Shown here in pieces: positions 7,303 through 17,539 of a DNA stretch of 34,800 bases. Below the pieces are notes generated by a model that was not told the origin of the DNA, ran no database searches, and saw only the letters and a program-made list of their open reading frames with translations. Location: the NCBI GenBank assembly GCA_028293645.1, contig JAQGOK010000182.1, forward strand, positions 1-34,800. The letters run 5' to 3'. Positions within the stretch are counted from its first letter, which is position 1. Every line of letters begins with the position of its first letter. Source of the DNA: Chthoniobacter sp. (GTDB lineage Bacteria; Verrucomicrobiota; Verrucomicrobiia; Chthoniobacterales; Chthoniobacteraceae). Both the position numbers and the translations under genes were made by a program.

Positions 7303-7704
7303 ATGAAGCTCGACAAGGATTCCCGCAAGCTTTCGAAGCAGCTCTTCCAGGCTAGCTTTACGGATGGAAAGCTCGACGAGGGCAAAGTCCGCATCATCGC
7401 GAAGAAGATCGCTGATTCGAAGCCGCGGAATTTTGTCGGCATCCTCAAAGACTTTCAGCGGCAGGTGCGGCTCGACGTCGAGAAGCACCATGCGGTCATC
7501 GAGAGCGCTCAGCCGCTCGATGATGCCATGAGCAAGCAGGTCGTGGACGGCTTGAAAGCCAAATACGGCCCGAGCATTTCCTCTGAATTCAAAGTCACGC
7601 CGGACCTCATCGGCGGCCTCCGCATCAAGATCGGCAGCGATGTCTTCGACAGCTCCGTCCGCAGCCGCCTCGACCGGCTCGAAACCAATCTCCTTCACGC
7701 CTAA
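7303..7704 (+). CDS. atpH: F-type ATP synthase subunit delta, short form
   Basis: A 133-residue subunit that links the b stalk to the top of F1. The C-terminal half is typical: VIESAQPLDDAM, then KVTPDLIGGLRIKIGSDVFD and SSVRSRLDRLETNLL. Usual delta subunits have about 175-185 residues. Here roughly 45 residues are missing from the N-terminal helical domain that docks onto subunit alpha, although LSKQLFQASFTDGKLDEGKV still resembles its first helix. ATG 7303 lies 6 bases after the atpF stop, so no longer N terminus fits in this frame without overlapping atpF. The short form may be lineage-specific rather than a deletion. Confidence 0.92.
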   Translation: MKLDKDSRKLSKQLFQASFTDGKLDEGKVRIIAKKIADSKPRNFVGILKDFQRQVRLDVEKHHAVIESAQPLDDAMSKQVVDGLKAKYGPSISSEFKVTPDLIGGLRIKIGSDVFDSSVRSRLDRLETNLLHA

Positions 7705-7716
7705 ACGCCCCATCTC

Positions 7717-9243
<1,527 letters not shown>

Positions 9244-9273
9244 GTGATCTCGCTGCTGTCATTCGAGCCAGCC

Positions 9274-9834
9274 ATGCCTGCGACTGCCGCCATCGAGAAG
9301 ATCGAGCGCACGATCCATCTGATCCGCGGGCAGAAGGTCATGCTGGATTCGGATCTGGCAGCGATCTACGGCGTGACGACGAGCCGGTTGAACGAGCAGC
9401 TCAAAAGGAATCTGAAGCGGTTCCCTCATGATTTCGCGTTCCAGCTGGATGCGGATGAATTAGCGGCTTTGATATCGCAAATTGCGACATCAAAGCCGGG
9501 ACGCGGCGGACGACGGAAGCTGCCGTGGGTGTTCACCGAGCACGGCGCGATCATGTTGGCGAGCGTGTTGAACAGCGACACCGCGATCGAGGCGAGTGTC
9601 CGGGTGGTGCGTGCGTTTGTCCGCCTGCGCGAGCTGATGCTCGCCAACAAAGAGCTGGCCGTGAAGTTCAACGAACTCGAAGGCCGGCTCGACAAGCAGG
9701 ATGCCACGATCGCGCGGCTCTTCGAAGCCATCCGCCAGCTCCTTCAGCCGCCGGAGCCCGCAGAGAAACGCGAAGTGGGTTTTCATGTCCGCGAAGACGC
9801 GCCGCGATACCGCACCAAACGCAGAATTTCCTAG
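9274..9834 (+). CDS. ORF6N-domain DNA-binding protein inserted between atpA and atpG
   Basis: A 186-residue protein with the ORF6N fold typical of phage and mobile-element regulators related to KilA-N/Bro antirepressors. The domain covers about residues 11-96: ERTIHLIRGQKVMLDSDLAA, IYGVTTSRLNEQLKRN, RFPHDFAFQL, RRKLPWVFTEHGAIMLASVL. A helical/coiled segment follows (about 105-158), then a basic tail. It has no role in ATP synthase. ATG 9274 gives the family's normal start; GTG 9244, immediately after the atpA stop, is the alternative. The gene ends only 3 bases before the atpG ATG and 30 bases separate ATG 9274 from atpA, so it must be read from the atp message. No flanking repeats, integrase or transposase are seen. 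Overall base composition resembles its neighbours, but one AT-richer patch contains a large palindrome. The target is unknown. Confidence 0.9.
   Translation: MPATAAIEKIERTIHLIRGQKVMLDSDLAAIYGVTTSRLNEQLKRNLKRFPHDFAFQLDADELAALISQIATSKPGRGGRRKLPWVFTEHGAIMLASVLNSDTAIEASVRVVRAFVRLRELMLANKELAVKFNELEGRLDKQDATIARLFEAIRQLLQPPEPAEKREVGFHVREDAPRYRTKRRIS
9464..9498. repeat. 35-bp near-perfect palindrome inside the ORF6N gene
   Basis: The left arm CGGCTTTGATATCGCAA (9464-9480) and right arm TTGCGACATCAAAGCCG (9482-9498) surround a single central A and are complementary at 16 of 17 positions (mismatch at 9474/9488). The sequence encodes residues 64-75 of the ORF6N protein, the segment around SQIATSK. It could be a protein-binding site on DNA or a stem in the atp mRNA. 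Function is unknown. Confidence 0.85.
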
Positions 9835-9837
9835 TCC

Positions 9838-10728
9838 ATGGCTGCCAATACCCGAGACATCCGCCGACGCATCAAGTCGGTCAAAAACACGTCGCAGATC
9901 ACCAAGGCGATGCAGATGGTCGCCGCGGCCAAAATGCGCCGAGCGCAGCAGGTCGCGATTGCCGGCCGCGCGTATGCCGAGTTGCTCGGACAAGTTTTGC
10001 GCTCCGTTGCCGGTGGAGCGGAAGAAGGCGCGCATGAGCTGCTCGCCGCGCGTGAGGTGAAGAAGGAACTCGTGCTGGTGATCAGCACCGATAAAGGCCT
10101 CTGCGGCGCGTTGAATACGAACCTGCTGCGGGAAGTCGCGAAGTTCGATCCCGCGACCACGGTCTTCGTCGCGTGTGGACGGAAGGGCGTGCAGTACATC
10201 GCGCGAACGAACCGCACCATGATCGCGGAGTTTCCGCTGCGCGATGCGCCGGGCTTTCTCGAGACCAAAGCCATCGCAAAGTTCTGCATGGATAAGTTCG
10301 TCAGCGGTGAAGTGGACAAGGTGACCGTGCTGTTCACCGACTTCATCAACACGCTCACCCAGATCCCGAAAGCGCGCACGATTCTGCCGATTACCTCTTT
10401 CGAGGTGACCTCCGGCATCGGCGGCGCAAATGAAACCGCCAACGTGCAAGCGGCTGCGGATGAGGATTCGCCGGAGTATCTCTTCGAGCCCGGCATGGGC
10501 GCGGTGCTCAGCGCGGTGCTGCCGCATCACGTTTACTTCCAGGTTTACCAGATGGTCCTCGATGCCCGCGCTTCCGAGCACAGCGCGCGGATGGTCGCGA
10601 TGAAGAGTGCCACCGACAACGCGAAGCAGCTGATCAAAGACCTCACGCTCGAATACAACAAGGTGCGCCAGGCGGCGATCACCACCGAGCTCCTCGAAAT
10701 CACCACCGCGCAAATGGCGCTCGCCTAG
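9838..10728 (+). CDS. atpG: F-type ATP synthase subunit gamma
   Basis: A 296-residue central-shaft subunit. The N-terminal coiled-coil helix is clear (DIRRRIKSVKNTSQITKAMQ, then MVAAAKMRRAQQ). The middle Rossmann-like region contains LVLVISTDKGLCGALNTNLL, and the C-terminal helix ends with RQAAITTELLEITTAQMALA, which together with the first helix forms the rotating shaft. Length is close to the usual 285-295. ATG 9838 begins 3 bases after the ORF6N stop, so translation may depend on ribosomes finishing the inserted gene. No Shine-Dalgarno-like sequence is seen. Confidence 0.97.
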   Translation: MAANTRDIRRRIKSVKNTSQITKAMQMVAAAKMRRAQQVAIAGRAYAELLGQVLRSVAGGAEEGAHELLAAREVKKELVLVISTDKGLCGALNTNLLREVAKFDPATTVFVACGRKGVQYIARTNRTMIAEFPLRDAPGFLETKAIAKFCMDKFVSGEVDKVTVLFTDFINTLTQIPKARTILPITSFEVTSGIGGANETANVQAAADEDSPEYLFEPGMGAVLSAVLPHHVYFQVYQMVLDARASEHSARMVAMKSATDNAKQLIKDLTLEYNKVRQAAITTELLEITTAQMALA

Positions 10729-10735
10729 CCTTTAG

Positions 10736-12172
<1,437 letters not shown>

Positions 12173-12185
12173 GCGCAGACCCGAC

Positions 12186-12602
12186 ATGGCCACGCTCAAG
12201 CTCGAAATCGTCACGCCCGAAAAGGTCGCCTACAGTGCCGACGTGGACAGCGTCGTCCTGCCCGCGATCGAGGGTGAAATGGGCGTGCTGCCAATGCACA
12301 TCCCGCTGATGACCATGATCAAGCCAGGCGAGTTGGTCGTGAAGAAAGGCAGCGAAGAATCCGTCCTGGCGGTGGGCGAAGGCTTCGTGACGATCAATCA
12401 GACCAGCGTCAAAGTGCTCACCGACATGGCGATCGCGTGGGAGCACATCGATGAGTCCGCGGCTGAGGCCGCGGTCAAGCGCGCGCAGGAAACGATCGCC
12501 AACAAGCACGAACTCGGCAGCGAAGAAGGCGCGGCCGTGCAAGCGGCGTTGGCGAAGTCGCTGGCGCAGCTGCACGTGAAACGCCGGCGCCGAGGCGTCT
12601 AG
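12186..12602 (+). CDS. atpC: F-type ATP synthase subunit epsilon
   Basis: A 138-residue subunit attached to the foot of gamma. The N-terminal beta-sandwich covers about residues 1-86 (LEIVTPEKVAYSADVDSVVL, GEMGVLPMHIPLMTMIKPGE). The helical C-terminal domain covers about 88-135 (ESAAEAAVKRAQETIANK, LAKSLAQLHVKRRRR); in many bacteria this domain inhibits ATP hydrolysis. It is the last gene of the atp operon. The convergent sensor kinase gene ends 85 bases further on, and only a weak short hairpin lies between them. Confidence 0.96.
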   Translation: MATLKLEIVTPEKVAYSADVDSVVLPAIEGEMGVLPMHIPLMTMIKPGELVVKKGSEESVLAVGEGFVTINQTSVKVLTDMAIAWEHIDESAAEAAVKRAQETIANKHELGSEEGAAVQAALAKSLAQLHVKRRRRGV

Positions 12603-12687
12603 CGGACCAGCGCGGCACCTGCGTTTGCAGAGCCGTTTGTTTTCTGACGAGCCGGGCTTGTCTCCGAGCCACCCCCGTGCGGCTCCG

Positions 12688-14829
12688 CTAACTGTCAGGC
12701 GGGGTTTCGTCGAGCATCTCGCGCACTTTGCGGACGAGGCTTTGTTGGGTGAATGGCTTTTGCAGGACTTTGAGTCCCGCCTCGATCACGCCTTGATCGC
12801 TGATGTCGTTTTCGGAGTAGCCGGAGACATAGAGGATTTTCATCTGCGGCTGGATCTCGGAAAGAGCGCGTGCCAGGACCGGGCCGTGCATCTCGGGCAT
12901 GACCACATCCGAAACGAGCAGATCAATTTTGGGCCCATTGGCTTTGACCAGATCGAGCGCTTCACGAGGCGTGCTGGCGCAAAGCACCTGGTAGCCGAGA
13001 TCGCCGAGCACAGTGCACAGTAGCTGTCGCACGACCTCCTCATCTTCCACCACCAGGATGGTTTCACCGGCAGCCGATCCGGTGACCGGCGGCAACTCGG
13101 CGCGAACCGCGACGGGCTGATTTTCACGCGGCAGGCAGACGCGAAAGGTGCTGCCTTCACCTGGCGTGCTCTCGACGTCGATCCCGCCGCCGCTCTGCTT
13201 GACGATACCGTAAACGGTGGCGAGTCCGAGACCCGTGCCTTTGCCCGGACCTTTGGTGGTGAAAAACGGTTCGAAAATCCGCGCCTTGGTTTCGGCGTCC
13301 ATCCCCAGGCCGGTGTCATGCACCTCGAGCGAGACGTATTCGCCAGGGGCAAGGTCAGTTTGCGCGCCATCCAGGCCCGGACCTGGCAGGGAAATGTTGG
13401 AAGTCGTAATCGTCAGCGTTCCGCCACGCGGCATCGCATCGCGGGCATTCACGCCCAGGTTGAGGATCACCTGCTCGAGCTGATTGGGATCCGCGAGGAC
13501 ACGCGGATCGGCGGCCGCCGGTTCGATGTGGATACGGATGTGCTCACCGATCACGCGCTGCAGCAGCTTCTCCATCTCCCGGATGAGATCATTCAGGTCC
13601 AGGACCTTGGGCTGCAGCAGTTGCTTGCGGCTGAAAGCAAGAAGCTGGCGCGTCAGACCGGCCGCTTGTTCGCCCGCTTTGCGGATCAAGTGCGCCTGCT
13701 CGCGGGAGGGGTCGTCATCCACGAGCTTCGCTTCGAGCATCTCGGAATAACCGATGATTGCGGTGAGCAGGTTGTTGAAGTCATGCGCCACTCCGCCGGC
13801 GAGCCGGCCCACGGCTTCGAGCTTCTGGGAATGCCGGAGCTGATCTTCGGTTTTGTGCAAGATCTCTTCGGTGCGGCGATACTGCAGGATCAACTGCGCA
13901 AGCTTCCCAAACTCGTCCGGCCGGCTTTTGAGCGGCTCGAGCGCTTCGGGACTCCCTTGTTCGAGGTTCTTCGCGATCAGCCGCAGCGGCCGCCGGACCC
14001 AACGGCTCAGCGATACGGCGAGCACGAGGAACAACACTGCCGCAAAGATCATCAACCCGCTGAAGAGCCGACGGCTGGACTCGTTTAGCTCGCTGATGAT
14101 TTTCGAAAAGTGTCGCACCTCAATTTGCGCGACGGGCTTTCCATCCCAACCTGGCAGTGTCCGGGAGAAAGCAATCAGCCCGTGTTGCTCATCGTTGGCG
14201 GGTTGCACCCTGCTTTCATCGAAGGAGACGATGTCGATGTCGTAGCCGGTGAACATCGCCATTTGGTCGATATTTGTGTCGATCCAGGAATGCCCGGCGA
14301 AGAGCCAGCCTTGCGGCTTTGTTTCGCGATAGCGGTCATCCGACTGATGAATGGTTCCGCCGCGGATTTCCATCCAGCCTGGAGGCGCTTTGACGAAGAA
14401 GTGGCACTCATTCGTGCCGTCCGTCAGTTGTTTGAGAGCCTCCGGAGAAATCGGGAAAGTCTGGAGATCGAGCGGCTGGCGATTGTGGTGCGAAGCGAAG
14501 AGCGACAGGTCATTGCGATAGATCCAGACGGCGTTCGCATTCGCAGTCGCCAGGCGACTGTCGTTCAGGTTGTCCGCAACCCACTGGCGGTCGTCTTTGA
14601 CGATTGCCCCGACGAGTTCGGTGAAATTGGTCCAGTCATCGACGAGCGCCTTGAGCTTGTCGCCGCGCACCTCCAGGAATTTGCTGAAATCCTTGTGCCG
14701 ATCCGCCGACCGCTCATCAGCGATCGCTTTAAATTTGGCCTGCTCGAAGTGCTTGAGCGTGGCGAGACCGCCAACGAAAATCGCGACAATCGCGAACAGC
14801 AGCAGGAGGATTTTACTCTGAACCTTCAT
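12688..14829 (-). CDS. CHASE4-type hybrid sensor histidine kinase with receiver domain
   Basis: A 713-residue membrane kinase. TM1 spans about residues 7-25. A periplasmic domain of about 230 residues ([48 protein letters not shown]) matches the CHASE4 pattern. TM2 is about 255-276, followed by a HAMP-like linker. The dimerisation domain carries the phosphorylated His349 in [11 protein letters not shown]. The ATPase domain shows N-box [15 protein letters not shown]1 DTGLGMD and G2 [22 protein letters not shown]-terminal receiver domain (about 589-705) has acidic residues 595-597, phospho-acceptor Asp641 in SDVVMPEM and Lys691 in QKPF. The H-D-F-N-N motif places it with phosphorelay kinases that need a separate response regulator; none is nearby. 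The signal is unknown. It lies 51 bases downstream of a secreted peptidoglycan-binding protein gene on the same strand. Confidence 0.93.
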   Translation of the reverse strand: MKVQSKILLLLFAIVAIFVGGLATLKHFEQAKFKAIADERSADRHKDFSKFLEVRGDKLKALVDDWTNFTELVGAIVKDDRQWVADNLNDSRLATANANAVWIYRNDLSLFASHHNRQPLDLQTFPISPEALKQLTDGTNECHFFVKAPPGWMEIRGGTIHQSDDRYRETKPQGWLFAGHSWIDTNIDQMAMFTGYDIDIVSFDESRVQPANDEQHGLIAFSRTLPGWDGKPVAQIEVRHFSKIISELNESSRRLFSGLMIFAAVLFLVLAVSLSRWVRRPLRLIAKNLEQGSPEALEPLKSRPDEFGKLAQLILQYRRTEEILHKTEDQLRHSQKLEAVGRLAGGVAHDFNNLLTAIIGYSEMLEAKLVDDDPSREQAHLIRKAGEQAAGLTRQLLAFSRKQLLQPKVLDLNDLIREMEKLLQRVIGEHIRIHIEPAAADPRVLADPNQLEQVILNLGVNARDAMPRGGTLTITTSNISLPGPGLDGAQTDLAPGEYVSLEVHDTGLGMDAETKARIFEPFFTTKGPGKGTGLGLATVYGIVKQSGGGIDVESTPGEGSTFRVCLPRENQPVAVRAELPPVTGSAAGETILVVEDEEVVRQLLCTVLGDLGYQVLCASTPREALDLVKANGPKIDLLVSDVVMPEMHGPVLARALSEIQPQMKILYVSGYSENDISDQGVIEAGLKVLQKPFTQQSLVRKVREMLDETPPDS

Positions 14830-14880
14830 CTGGCGGGGCCGGATTTCTCCCGCACGCCCGACGGGTGCCCGGGGAAGCAG

Positions 14881-15768
14881 TTAACCGCGAATGCGACGTT
14901 CCTCGATGGCAACAATGCGCGGATCGGCAGTGGCAGCATTGATGAACAGACGATTCTCAGTCTGCCCTTTCACGGCCTGGCGATCGTTTTTCAGCGAGAA
15001 GCTGACATTGAAAGTGACCACGATCTGAGCACGTGCCGGATCGAACGCATAACGAAGCCCCTCCAGCAGCGAATAGCGGCGCTTCGGCCAGCGTTTGTAA
15101 TAGGCCCGCAAGGTCCGTTCGACCAGTCGCCGATCGACTTCGCCATTCGCGAAGTAATTAACCCGATCGGAGTAAAAGCGGAGTTCCTCCTGCAAATCGT
15201 CGTCCCGCAGCGCGCGAATATAGCCCTCGATAAACGACCGCAACTCACGCTCGTCGATCATCTGCGTGCCTCGTGCTGCGGTCTGCGCAAGCGGGCGGGA
15301 GCGCTTTCCTTTGGAAGCCGCTGTCACCCTCCGTGATGGCTGGCGTTTGGCAGACCTGGTTTTCCTTCCGGCGACAACTTGCGTCTCGCCCAGTGCAACC
15401 GATTCCGGGGCGATACCGGTCTCTTCGGCGAGTGCCGCGGCTTCCTGAGCGACATCGATCTTTTCGTCGCTCTTCAGCACCGTCTCCGCTGGCCACGAGA
15501 TCTCTTTCGGCGGGGGATCGTTCGGAGAACGCGGAACCAAAGCAAGTGAGCGCAGGGTATCCGGATCTTCCTGGCCGGTTTCGCTGAAGCCTTTGCGCTT
15601 CTGATAGCGTTTCAAAGCTTCGCCGAGTTCTGGCGAGCGGCGGCCGTCGATGTCCCCGTTATAGATGCTGCGGCGACGCAGTTCTTCCTGCACGGCTCGG
15701 ACCTGTTCGTCAGCTTGCGCGGAAAACATCCCGAACAACAGAAACACACAGGCGGCACGGCGGATCAT
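14881..15768 (-). CDS. Secreted protein with peptidoglycan-binding domain and NTF2-like C-terminus
   Basis: A 295-residue exported protein. The signal peptide MIRRAACVFLLFGMFSAQA is followed by a PG_binding_1-like domain (about residues 22-75: VQEELRRRSIYNGDIDGRRS, LGEALKRYQKRKGF). Next is a basic Ser/Arg/Lys-rich linker (about 130-170). The C-terminal domain (about 175-295: DERELRSFIEGYIRALRDDD, FYSDRVNYFANGEVDRR, LRAYYKRWPKRRY) looks like a SnoaL/NTF2-type fold often found in Verrucomicrobia. ATG 15768 is chosen because the signal peptide starts there. The likely role is binding cell-wall glycan in the periplasm; no enzyme motif is seen. It is transcribed just ahead of the CHASE4 kinase, suggesting a functional link. 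Confidence 0.78.
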   Translation of the reverse strand: MIRRAACVFLLFGMFSAQADEQVRAVQEELRRRSIYNGDIDGRRSPELGEALKRYQKRKGFSETGQEDPDTLRSLALVPRSPNDPPPKEISWPAETVLKSDEKIDVAQEAAALAEETGIAPESVALGETQVVAGRKTRSAKRQPSRRVTAASKGKRSRPLAQTAARGTQMIDERELRSFIEGYIRALRDDDLQEELRFYSDRVNYFANGEVDRRLVERTLRAYYKRWPKRRYSLLEGLRYAFDPARAQIVVTFNVSFSLKNDRQAVKGQTENRLFINAATADPRIVAIEERRIRG

Positions 15769-15896
15769 ATTTTCCAGAGGATCGAATCGCCGCGAAACTA
15801 CGCATCGCGCGCGTCCCGGGGAAGCTATTTTACGGGCTGTCCGCGAAAGCATCGAATGCCACCCGGCCTTTGCTCGACTCACGCCCTGCCACCGCT

Positions 15897-17414
15897 ATGT
15901 TCCACCGCGTGACCGCCCTTGCCGAAAAACGTATCCTCGTCTTTGTCGTCGCTTACAACGCGGAGCGGACCATCGAGAGTGTGCTTGACCGGATTCCCAA
16001 GGAGCTGCGAACCAGCAATGTCGAAGTGCTGGTCATCGACGACTCGTCAAAGGACGCCACATTTCAGGCGGGCTTGAAGCGAGAGGACCAGACGAGCGAC
16101 TTCAAGATCACGATCTTGCGGAACCCGGAGAACCAGGGATACGGCGGGAATCAGAAGCTCGGCTACCGGTACGCGATCGATCAGGGATTCGATATTGTCG
16201 CGCTCATCCATGGTGACGGACAATATGCGCCGGAGAAGCTGCCGCTCCTGCTCGAGCCGTTCTACCGCGACGAAGCGGACGCGGTCTTCGGCTCGCGAAT
16301 GATCCACAAACGCGACGCCCTGGCAGGCGGGATGCCGCTTTACAAGTGGGTCGGCAATCAGGTGCTGACGGCCTTTCAGAACCGGATGCTCGGTTCGGAA
16401 CTCAGCGAGTTTCACAGCGGCTATCGGCTTTACTCGACGAAGGCGCTGGCGCGGATCCCATTCGAGCGGAACTCCAATGACTTCCACTTTGATACGGACA
16501 TCATCATCCAGCTGCACTTCGCCGGGCAGCGAATCAAAGAGATACCGATCCCGACGTTCTACGGCGACGAGATCTGCCACGTAAACGGGGTGAAGTACGC
16601 CTGGGATATTGCCCGGACCATGGTGCGGGCGAAGTTCCACGAGATGAACCTGCTCTACGATCGCCGGTTCGATGTCGGCCAGGTGGAGCTGACCTATGAT
16701 CTGAAGATGGGGTTCGCCTCATCGCACACCATGGCAATCAATGCAGTGAAACCGGGCGCCGACGTGCTCGACATCGGATGTGGTCAGGGTTACGTCGCGG
16801 CCGAACTCGCGCAGAAAGCCGCGCGGGTGACCGGCATCGATCAATACGTCCCTGCGCAAGCGCCTGCCCCGAATGTGCAGCTCACGCGCTGGGACCTGGA
16901 TACGCAGGAATTCCCCGTCGCCGTCTCGGAGTTCGACCAGATCTTCATCCTCGATGTCATCGAGCATCTTCAGGATCCGGAAGCCTTCATGGAGCGCTTG
17001 CGTGCCGCCACCGGCCGCAAGCGGCCGGAACTCGTGCTCACGACCGCCAACATCGCGTTTGGAGTCACACGCTTCATGCTGCTCTTCGGGCAGTTCAATT
17101 ACGGGCGCAAAGGCATCCTCGACCGCACCCACACGCGGCTCTTTACGTTCAAGTCGCTCAGGGAACTCTTCGAGCAAACGGGTTATAAAATGCTCGAAAT
17201 GCGTGGTGTGCCGGCCCCCTTTCCCAAGGCGCTGGGGGACAACGCGTTTTCCCGATTTCTCGTGGGAGTAAATGAGATGCTGATCCGGCTCGTGCCGGGG
17301 CTCTTCAGCTACCAGATCTTCCTGCGGGCCCAGGCGCTACCCACGGTGAAGACCCTCTTGACGGAAACGATCGACCAAAGCGCGGAGATGAAGCGGCTGG
17401 CGGTCGCCTCATAG
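15897..17414 (+). CDS. Fusion of GT2 glycosyltransferase and SAM-dependent methyltransferase
   Basis: A 505-residue two-domain protein. Residues about 10-245 form a GT2 (dolichol-phosphate-mannose-synthase-like) glycosyltransferase: VFVVAYNAERTIESVL, VLVIDDSSKDAT, NQGYGGNQKLGYRYAI, IHGDGQYAPE with the metal-binding DGQ, and FHSGYRLYS. Residues about 260-440 are a class I methyltransferase with motif I VLDIGCGQGYV (290-300), an acidic residue in VTGIDQYVP, and the post-motif FILDVIEHLQDPEAF. After this come LDRTHTRLFTFKSLRELFEQ and a C-terminal amphipathic region (about 450-490). GT2 of this type normally uses a polyprenyl-phosphate acceptor, so a lipid-linked methylated sugar is plausible. 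Substrate is not known. ATG 15897 fits the domain start. A flavoprotein related to sugar mutases follows. Confidence 0.9.
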   Translation: MFHRVTALAEKRILVFVVAYNAERTIESVLDRIPKELRTSNVEVLVIDDSSKDATFQAGLKREDQTSDFKITILRNPENQGYGGNQKLGYRYAIDQGFDIVALIHGDGQYAPEKLPLLLEPFYRDEADAVFGSRMIHKRDALAGGMPLYKWVGNQVLTAFQNRMLGSELSEFHSGYRLYSTKALARIPFERNSNDFHFDTDIIIQLHFAGQRIKEIPIPTFYGDEICHVNGVKYAWDIARTMVRAKFHEMNLLYDRRFDVGQVELTYDLKMGFASSHTMAINAVKPGADVLDIGCGQGYVAAELAQKAARVTGIDQYVPAQAPAPNVQLTRWDLDTQEFPVAVSEFDQIFILDVIEHLQDPEAFMERLRAATGRKRPELVLTTANIAFGVTRFMLLFGQFNYGRKGILDRTHTRLFTFKSLRELFEQTGYKMLEMRGVPAPFPKALGDNAFSRFLVGVNEMLIRLVPGLFSYQIFLRAQALPTVKTLLTETIDQSAEMKRLAVAS

Positions 17415-17539
17415 ATCGCCTGAGGGTTTGATTGATCGCGCGAGTCCGCGCGGAGTCGGCGCTTCGAAATTTGCGAATTCGATTCTTTGGATCGCCTCTC
17501 GGCAGTGGCAAAGATGAGCGGAAAACTCCTTCCGCATTC

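Noticed and set aside
9490..10713. 407-codon minus-strand frame opposite ORF6N and atpG
   Set aside because: Spans two identified genes antisense, without recognisable domains.
12603..12687. Bidirectional terminator between atpC and the sensor kinase
   Set aside because: Only a 5-pair GAGCC/GGCTC stem with a large loop and no T-tract is present.
14110..15336. 408-codon plus-strand frame opposite the sensor kinase and peptidoglycan-binding gene
   Set aside because: It crosses the boundary between two identified minus-strand genes and has no family signature.
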